A stretch of DNA of 34,973 bases from Paracoccaceae bacterium (lineage in GTDB: Bacteria; Pseudomonadota; Alphaproteobacteria; Rhodobacterales; Rhodobacteraceae): NCBI GenBank assembly GCA_011389955.1, contig JAABTI010000003.1:1-34973 (forward strand), written 5' to 3'. This document shows positions 28,787 to 34,973 of the stretch, piece by piece. The notes under the pieces are model-generated. The model saw only the letters and a list, made by a program, of their open reading frames with translations, was not told the DNA's origin and did not search any database. Each line of letters starts with the position of its first letter. The first letter of the stretch is position 1. Both the position numbers and the translations under genes were made by a program.

Positions 28787-31700
28787 CTATTCCGCGGGCA
28801 TCGCCTGTTCCTGGTCGTGGCTCAGCGGCTCTGGCAGCTTGTCCAGCATCTCCTTGGGGCAGATCTGCAGGAAATTGCCCTGCTCGATGTCCCAATGTTG
28901 CAGGATATCGGCCGCCTTGCGGCTGCCCGTCTCGGCGGCGTGGCGTTCGATCAGGCCTTTCAGCTCGTCATGCCACCGCGCCACCGTGACCGGGCAGGTC
29001 ACCAGCGTTTCCATGTTCATCAACTGGCTCGCCAGGCCGTCGGGGTCATGCAGGTAGGCCATGCCGCCGGTCATGCCCGCGCCGAAATTGGACCCGATGC
29101 TGCCCAGGATCACCGCAACGCCGCCGGTCATGTATTCGCACCCGTTCGATCCGCAGCCCTCGATCACCACGTGGGCGCCCGAGTTGCGCACCGCGAATCG
29201 TTCGCCGGCGCGGCCCGCCGCAAACAGGTGGCCACCGGTTGCGCCATACAGCACGGTGTTGCCGATGATCGTGTTCTCGCTCGCGATCAGCGGGCTTGCC
29301 ATCGGCGGGCGCACCACGATGGTGCCACCCGACAGGCCCTTGCCGACATAATCGTTGGCGTCACCCGACACTTCCAGCTTCAGGCCCGGCGCAGCGAACG
29401 CGCCCAGGCTCTGACCCGCGCTTCCCGACAGTTTCACCGTCAGGTGGTCGGGCTGAAGCGTGTTGCGCATGCCGAACCGCTTGACGATATGGCTGCTGAT
29501 GCGGGTGCCCACGGTGCGGTCGGTGTTCTGCACCGCGTAGGATAGCTGCATCTTCTCGCCATCCTCCAGGAACCGCTCTGCATCGCGCACGATCTCGGCA
29601 TCCAGCGTGTCGGAGACCGCATTGCGCGGCTTGAGCCGATCATAAGTGATATCGGCCGCGCCATCGACGGTAATCAGCATCGGGTTCAGGTCCAGGTCGT
29701 CAAGGTGCGCGCTGCCGCGGCTCACCTGAGACAGCAGGTCTGCACGCCCGATCACCTCGTCAAGGCTGCGCGCGCCGATGCTGGCCAGGGTTTCCCGCAC
29801 CTCCTGCGCGTAGAAGGTAATCAGGTTCACCACCTTGTCGGCGCTGCCGGTGAACTTGGCGCGCAGGTCTTCGTCCTGCGTGCAAACGCCCACGGGGCAG
29901 GTGTTGCTCTGGCACTGGCGCACCATGATGCAGCCCATCGCGATCAGCGCGGCGGTGCCGATGCCGTATTCCTCGGCCCCCATCATCGCCGCCATGACGA
30001 TATCGCGCCCGGTGCGCAGCCCGCCATCGGTGCGCAGCGTGATCCGCTCGCGCAGCTTGTTCATGGCCAGAACCTGGTGCGCCTCTGTCAGGCCCATTTC
30101 CCATGGCAGACCGGCATACTTGATGCTGGTCGCCGGGCTGGCCCCGGTGCCGCCATTATGCCCCGAGATCAGAATCACGTCGGCCTTGGCCTTGGCCACA
30201 CCCGCCGCGATGGTGCCCACGCCCGAGGAGGCCACCAGCTTGACTGTCACCTTGGCGCGCGGGTTGATCTGCTTGAGGTCATAGATTAGCTGCGCCAGGT
30301 CCTCGATCGAGTAGATGTCGTGGTGCGGCGGCGGCGAGATCAGCGTCACACCCTTGGTCGAATGGCGCAGCCGCGCAATCAGGTCGGTGACCTTCATGCC
30401 CGGTAGCTGCCCGCCCTCGCCGGGCTTGGCGCCCTGCGCGACCTTGATTTCGAGTTCCTCGCATTGGTTGAGGTATTCCGCCGTCACGCCGAATCGCCCC
30501 GATGCGACCTGCTTGATCTTGGCGCTGGGGTTGTCGCCGTTTGGCTCGGGCACGAAATGCGCCGGGTCTTCTCCCCCCTCGCCGGAGTCGGATTTCGCGC
30601 CGATCCGGTTCATCGCCACGTTCAGCGCCTTGTGCGCCTCGGGGCTCAGCGCGCCCAGGCTCATCCCCGGTGTCACGAACCGCTTGCGGATCGCGGTGAT
30701 GCTCTCCACCTCTTCCAGCGCGACCGGCTCGCCCAGCGGTTTGAACGCCAGCAGGTCACGCAGGTGGATGGGCGGGCTGGCCTGCATCCGCGCGGTGTAT
30801 TGCTTCCACATCTGGTAGGAGGCGCCGTTGCACGCCGCCTGCAACAGGTGCATGGATTGCGCGCCCCATGCATGCGTCTCGCCCTTGGTGCGCGCCTTGT
30901 AGAACCCGCCGATCGGCAACACGTCGCGCCCGCCGCGCCAGCCCAGCTCGTGCACTTCCTCGGCCTTGCGCTGAATCCCGCTGACGCCGATGCCGCTGAT
31001 CCGGCTCAGCATGCCGGGGAAATACTCGGCGCACATCGCCCGGCTCAGGCCCACCGCCTCGAAGTTCAGGCCGCCACGGTAGGACGAGACCACGCTGATC
31101 CCCATCTTCGCCATGATCTTCAGCAGGCCCTGGTCGATCGCCTCGCGATAGCGGCGCACCGCCTCGGTCAGGGTGCATTCCAGCAACCCGCGCTCGATCC
31201 GGTCGGCCAGGCTGTCCTCGGCGAGGTAGGCGTTGACCACGGTCGCGCCACAGCCGATCAGAACCGCGAAGTAATGCGGGTCGATGCATTCCGCCGACCG
31301 CACGTTGAGCGAACAGAAGGTTCTCAGCCCCTTGCGCGTCAGGTGGCTGTGCACCGCGCTGGTGGCCAGGATCATCGGCATCGCCACCCGGTCCTCGGAC
31401 TGGTGCTGATCGGTCAGGATCAGGTGCCCCGTCCCCGAGCGCACGGCATCCTCCGCCTCGGCGCGGATGCGCTCCAGATCCTTGCGCAGGGCGTCCGTGC
31501 CCGCCCCGGCCGGGAAGGTGCAGTCGATCTCGTGCACCGCTGCATTGAAATGGCTGGTCAGTTCCTCCCACTGCGCGTTGCCCACGAACGGGCTTTCCAG
31601 CACCAGGATCTCGGTCTGCGCGCTGCTTTCGTCCAGCACGTTCTTGAGATTGCCGAACCGCGTCTTCAGGCTCATCACCCGGAATTCGCGGATCGAATCG

Positions 31701-33328
31701 ATCGCCGGGTTCGTCACCTGGCTGAAGCTCTGGCGGAAATAGTGGCTCAGCGGGCGATATGTCTTGGACAGCACCGCGCTGGGCGTGTCGTCGCCCATGC
31801 TGGCCAGGGTTTCCTTGCCGTCCTCGGCCATCGGCGCAAGGATCTGTTCCAGCTCCTCGATGCTGTAACCGGCCGCGATCTGGCGCTTGCGCAATTCCCC
31901 GCCCGAAAAGATCGGCTTTTCCGAAAGTCCCAACAGGGCCTCGTCCAGGTCCTTGATCCGGCCCACCCATTCGCCGAAGGGCTGGCTGGCCGCCAGGGCG
32001 TCCTTGATGTCGGTATCGTGGAAAACCTTGCCCTCGGTCATGTCCACGGCGATCATCTGCCCCGGTCCCAGGGCGCCCTTTTCGCGCACGGTGGCTTCGT
32101 CGACCACCACCATGCCTGCCTCGGACCCCGCGATCAGCAGGCCATCGCCCGTCACGACATAGCGCATCGGCCGCAATCCGTTGCGGTCCAGCCCGGCACA
32201 AACCCAGCGACCATCGGTCATGGCCAATGCGGCGGGGCCGTCCCACGGCTCCATCACCGCGTTGCAATAGGCATACATGTCACGCCACGCCGGCGGCAGT
32301 TCCACGCGCTGCTTGGACCACGATTCGGGCACCAGCATGGTTTTCGCCATCGGCGCGTTGCGGCCCGCGCGCACCAGCACCTCGAACACCGCGTCCAGCG
32401 CGGCGCTGTCGGACGATCCTTGCGCGACGATCGGCTTGATCTCCTCGGCCATGTCGCCGAACGCGGCGCTGGCCATGCGGATCTCGTGGCTCTTCATCCA
32501 GTTCAGGTTGCCGCGCAGGGTGTTGATCTCGCCATTATGGGCCAGCATGCGGAACGGCTGCGCCAGCCACCACTGGGGAAAGGTGTTGGTGCTGTAGCGC
32601 TGGTGGTAGATCGCGAACGCGCTCTCGAACCGCTCATCCTGCAAGTCGGGATAGAACTCCGCCACCTGCTCGGCCAGCATCATGCCCTTGTAGATGATGC
32701 TGCGGCACGACAGCGATGCGATATACAGTTCCGTCACCTGGGCGGCGGCGGCGGCCTTTTCGATCCGGCGGCGGATCACGTAAAGCTCGCGCTCGAAGGT
32801 CTCTTCGTCCACGTCCTTGGTGTTCGAAATCAGGATCTGTTCGATCTCGGGGCGCGTGGCGTTGGCCTTTTCACCCAGGCAGCCGATATGCACCGGCACG
32901 TGCCGCCAGCCATAGATGTAATAGCCCATGCGCAGCACTTCGGTTTCCACGATGGTGCGGCACGTTTCCTGCGCGCCGAAGTTCGAGCGCGGCAGGAATA
33001 CCTGGCCGACCGCCATCAGGCGGCTGGTGTCGGGCTCGTGCCCGGTGCGGCGGATCTGGTCGTAAAAGAACGGTGCCGGGATTTGCACATGAATGCCGGC
33101 ACCATCGCCGGTCTTGCCGTCGGCATCCACCGCGCCGCGATGCCAGATCGCCTTGAGCGCATCAATGCCGGCCTCGACGACACGGCGCGCCGGTTTGCCG
33201 TCGATCGACACGACAAGGCCCACCCCGCAGGATGAATGTTCATCCGTTTCGGAATACATGCCGTTCTCGGCCATCCACTTGCGCTTGGCTTCTTCGGCCG
33301 CGGCCCAGTTGTGATCCAGTTTCGTCAT
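28787..33328 (-). CDS. gltB: glutamate synthase large subunit
   Basis: 1513 aa; N-terminal CGVGLVV (GATase class II Cys), YHQRYSTNTFPQW, ISGHNGGTGASPATSIKYAGLPWE, 3Fe-4S CQSNTCPVGVC, C-terminal GXG repeats. Confidence 0.97.
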   Translation of the reverse strand: MTKLDHNWAAAEEAKRKWMAENGMYSETDEHSSCGVGLVVSIDGKPARRVVEAGIDALKAIWHRGAVDADGKTGDGAGIHVQIPAPFFYDQIRRTGHEPDTSRLMAVGQVFLPRSNFGAQETCRTIVETEVLRMGYYIYGWRHVPVHIGCLGEKANATRPEIEQILISNTKDVDEETFERELYVIRRRIEKAAAAAQVTELYIASLSCRSIIYKGMMLAEQVAEFYPDLQDERFESAFAIYHQRYSTNTFPQWWLAQPFRMLAHNGEINTLRGNLNWMKSHEIRMASAAFGDMAEEIKPIVAQGSSDSAALDAVFEVLVRAGRNAPMAKTMLVPESWSKQRVELPPAWRDMYAYCNAVMEPWDGPAALAMTDGRWVCAGLDRNGLRPMRYVVTGDGLLIAGSEAGMVVVDEATVREKGALGPGQMIAVDMTEGKVFHDTDIKDALAASQPFGEWVGRIKDLDEALLGLSEKPIFSGGELRKRQIAAGYSIEELEQILAPMAEDGKETLASMGDDTPSAVLSKTYRPLSHYFRQSFSQVTNPAIDSIREFRVMSLKTRFGNLKNVLDESSAQTEILVLESPFVGNAQWEELTSHFNAAVHEIDCTFPAGAGTDALRKDLERIRAEAEDAVRSGTGHLILTDQHQSEDRVAMPMILATSAVHSHLTRKGLRTFCSLNVRSAECIDPHYFAVLIGCGATVVNAYLAEDSLADRIERGLLECTLTEAVRRYREAIDQGLLKIMAKMGISVVSSYRGGLNFEAVGLSRAMCAEYFPGMLSRISGIGVSGIQRKAEEVHELGWRGGRDVLPIGGFYKARTKGETHAWGAQSMHLLQAACNGASYQMWKQYTARMQASPPIHLRDLLAFKPLGEPVALEEVESITAIRKRFVTPGMSLGALSPEAHKALNVAMNRIGAKSDSGEGGEDPAHFVPEPNGDNPSAKIKQVASGRFGVTAEYLNQCEELEIKVAQGAKPGEGGQLPGMKVTDLIARLRHSTKGVTLISPPPHHDIYSIEDLAQLIYDLKQINPRAKVTVKLVASSGVGTIAAGVAKAKADVILISGHNGGTGASPATSIKYAGLPWEMGLTEAHQVLAMNKLRERITLRTDGGLRTGRDIVMAAMMGAEEYGIGTAALIAMGCIMVRQCQSNTCPVGVCTQDEDLRAKFTGSADKVVNLITFYAQEVRETLASIGARSLDEVIGRADLLSQVSRGSAHLDDLDLNPMLITVDGAADITYDRLKPRNAVSDTLDAEIVRDAERFLEDGEKMQLSYAVQNTDRTVGTRISSHIVKRFGMRNTLQPDHLTVKLSGSAGQSLGAFAAPGLKLEVSGDANDYVGKGLSGGTIVVRPPMASPLIASENTIIGNTVLYGATGGHLFAAGRAGERFAVRNSGAHVVIEGCGSNGCEYMTGGVAVILGSIGSNFGAGMTGGMAYLHDPDGLASQLMNMETLVTCPVTVARWHDELKGLIERHAAETGSRKAADILQHWDIEQGNFLQICPKEMLDKLPEPLSHDQEQAMPAE

Positions 33329-33425
33329 CGTGCTTTACCCTTCCTTTACTCGGTGGGTCAGGACGGCTGTCCTTTTGTTTTATCCCGGTGTCTCGGCGCA
33401 CCGACGGAATACCGACGTGATACCG

Positions 33426-34862
33426 CTACTCTGCTGCGATGGCCTGCGTCGGGCTGTCCAGATAGTCCAGGATCGCCGCGGCGCAATCGCGGCCGTCGCG
33501 GATCGCCCAGACAACCAGGGATGCACCGCGTACGATGTCGCCCACCGCGAACACGCCGTCCATGCTGGTGGCACCGGTTTCGAACTGTGCCTTCACCGTG
33601 CCCCAGCGGGTCACGTCCAGGCCCTCGGCTCCCCACATCTGCGGCAGGTTCTCGGCTTCGAAGCCCAGCGCCTTGATCACCATGTCGGCCGGTTCCACGT
33701 AATCCGCGCCCTCGATCAACTCGGGGGTCTGGCGGCCCGTCACGTCGGGCACGCCAAGGCGCATCTTCTGCACCATGACACCTTCGACCGGGTTGCCGGT
33801 GAACCCGTTGGGCGCGGAAAGCCAAACGAATTCAACGCCTTCCTCTTCGGCATTGGCAACTTCGCGTTGGCTGCCGGGCATATTGTCGCGGTCACGACGA
33901 TACAGGCACTTGACGCTTTCCGCGCCCTGCCGGATCGCCGTCCGCACGCAGTCCATGGCGGTGTCGCCGCCGCCGATGACCACCACGCGCTTGCCGGCCG
34001 CGTTCAGGGTGCCATCGTCGAATTCCGGCACCTCGTCGCCAAAGCTCTGGCGATTGCTCACGGTCAAAAAATCGATGGCGCGCACGATTCCCTCGGCGCC
34101 GCTGCCGGGCGCGTCCAGATCGCGGGTCTTGTAAACGCCGGTGGCGATCAGAACCGCGTCATGCTTGCCCCGGATCGCGTCAAAGCTGATGTCCTCGCCC
34201 ACGTTGCAGTTCAGCACGAATTCCACGCCGCCCTGCTCCAACTGCGCGTTGCGGCGCATCACGATGTCCTTTTCCAGCTTGAACCCCGGTATCCCGTAGG
34301 TCAGCAGCCCGCCGGCGCGATCATGGCGGTCGTAGACCGTCACCTGCACGCCCTCGCGGCGCAGGAAATCTGCCGCCGCCAGCCCGCCGGGCCCCGCACC
34401 GATGATGCCAACGGACTGTTCACGCTCGGTTTTCGGCGATATGGGCTGAACCCATCCGCGCTCCCACGCGGTATCGGTGATGTATTTCTCGACCGCGCCG
34501 ATGGTCACGGTGCCGTGGCCCGATTGCTCGATCACGCAATTGCCCTCGCACAGTCGATCCTGCGGGCAGATGCGGCCACAGATCTCGGGAAACGTGTTGG
34601 TCGCCTGGCTCAGTTCATAGGCTTCCTGAAGCCGTCCCTGCGCGGTCAGGCGCAGCCAGTCGGGGATATTGTTGTGCAACGGGCAATGCGTCTGGCAATA
34701 GGGTACACCGCACTGGCTGCACCGGCTGGCCTGCTCGGCCGCCTTCTCATCCGCATACTCGGAGTAGATTTCATGAAAGTCCCTGCGCCGCAAATCCGGC
34801 ACACGCTTCTCCGGCATGGCTCTCTCGACCTGCACGAACTTCAACATCGGTTGCTTGGCCAC
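33426..34862 (-). CDS. gltD: glutamate synthase small subunit
   Basis: CSQCGVPYCQTHCPLHNNIPDWL, CPQDRLCEGNCV, GIIGAGPGGLAAADFLRREGVQVTVYDRHDRAGGLLTYGIPGFKL; GTG start at 34862 with GGAGG upstream. Confidence 0.97.
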   Translation of the reverse strand: MAKQPMLKFVQVERAMPEKRVPDLRRRDFHEIYSEYADEKAAEQASRCSQCGVPYCQTHCPLHNNIPDWLRLTAQGRLQEAYELSQATNTFPEICGRICPQDRLCEGNCVIEQSGHGTVTIGAVEKYITDTAWERGWVQPISPKTEREQSVGIIGAGPGGLAAADFLRREGVQVTVYDRHDRAGGLLTYGIPGFKLEKDIVMRRNAQLEQGGVEFVLNCNVGEDISFDAIRGKHDAVLIATGVYKTRDLDAPGSGAEGIVRAIDFLTVSNRQSFGDEVPEFDDGTLNAAGKRVVVIGGGDTAMDCVRTAIRQGAESVKCLYRRDRDNMPGSQREVANAEEEGVEFVWLSAPNGFTGNPVEGVMVQKMRLGVPDVTGRQTPELIEGADYVEPADMVIKALGFEAENLPQMWGAEGLDVTRWGTVKAQFETGATSMDGVFAVGDIVRGASLVVWAIRDGRDCAAAILDYLDSPTQAIAAE

Positions 34863-34902
34863 TGTTCAGCCTCCGCTACAATTCGGGATGCACCCCTTCT
34901 AA

Positions 34903-34932
34903 ATCATACTGATCCACAATAAAAGTATGCAA
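34903..34932 (-). promoter_or_regulatory. candidate sigma70-type promoter for gltD-gltB
   Basis: Minus strand TTGCAT - 18 bp - TATGAT in an AT-rich stretch about 40 bp upstream of gltD. Confidence 0.45.
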
Positions 34933-34973
34933 TACTGACCTATTATGAAAAAAGTTGCCGCTTAACAGGGCCT

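Noticed and set aside
28157-29545. 462-aa plus-strand ORF antisense to mtgA and gltB 3' end
   Set aside because: Crosses two well-supported minus-strand genes; shadow frame
30464-33235. 923-aa plus-strand ORF antisense to gltB
   Set aside because: Lies wholly within gltB; His/Arg/Gln-rich composition typical of antisense frames in high-GC genes; no domain recognised
33370-33400. Plus-strand hairpin plus T-rich tract (AGGAC-GGCT-GTCCTTTTGTTTT) as a terminator
   Set aside because: Only a 5-bp stem and no plus-strand gene upstream to terminate; both flanking genes are on the minus strand
1-34973. tRNA/rRNA genes, CRISPR arrays, IS elements, prophage or defence genes
   Set aside because: Scanned by eye for T-loop motifs, regularly spaced repeats, transposase/integrase/nuclease-like proteins; none seen. 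tRNAscan-SE, CRISPR and defence-finder runs would be needed for certainty

Overview
This is a high-GC window that reads as core chromosome from an alphaproteobacterium, most likely Rhodobacterales/Roseobacter-like (inferred from protein families and gene neighbourhoods, not from a search). I support 31 protein-coding genes. One of them, a 58-aa DUF1674/SDHAF4-like gene, is absent from the supplied ORF track because it is short. Contents include amino-acid, lysine and nitrogen metabolism (aromatic/aspartate aminotransferase, dapA, dapB, gltD-gltB), purH, lspA, and two M16 peptidases. RNA and ribosome functions include MnmD, a MnmC2-like oxidase, QueG, an RsmB-type methyltransferase and RbfA. 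Envelope genes include Slt, MtgA, two tandem beta-barrel OMP paralogs and a DUF3035 lipoprotein. MsrA/MsrB, MatB and two EamA transporters are also present. I found no tRNA, rRNA, CRISPR array, prophage, IS element or defence island. I did not find a convincing new multigene system. The most interesting unexplained signals are regulatory or architectural: a leader upstream of the first OMP gene whose hairpin loop (CCTTTGC) is exactly complementary to the Shine-Dalgarno region (GCAAAGG); a split, divergent MnmD / MnmC2-like pair with an EamA gene overlapping mnmD; an inverted repeat touching the SD of the first M16 gene; and structured DNA plus a possible uORF upstream of matB.
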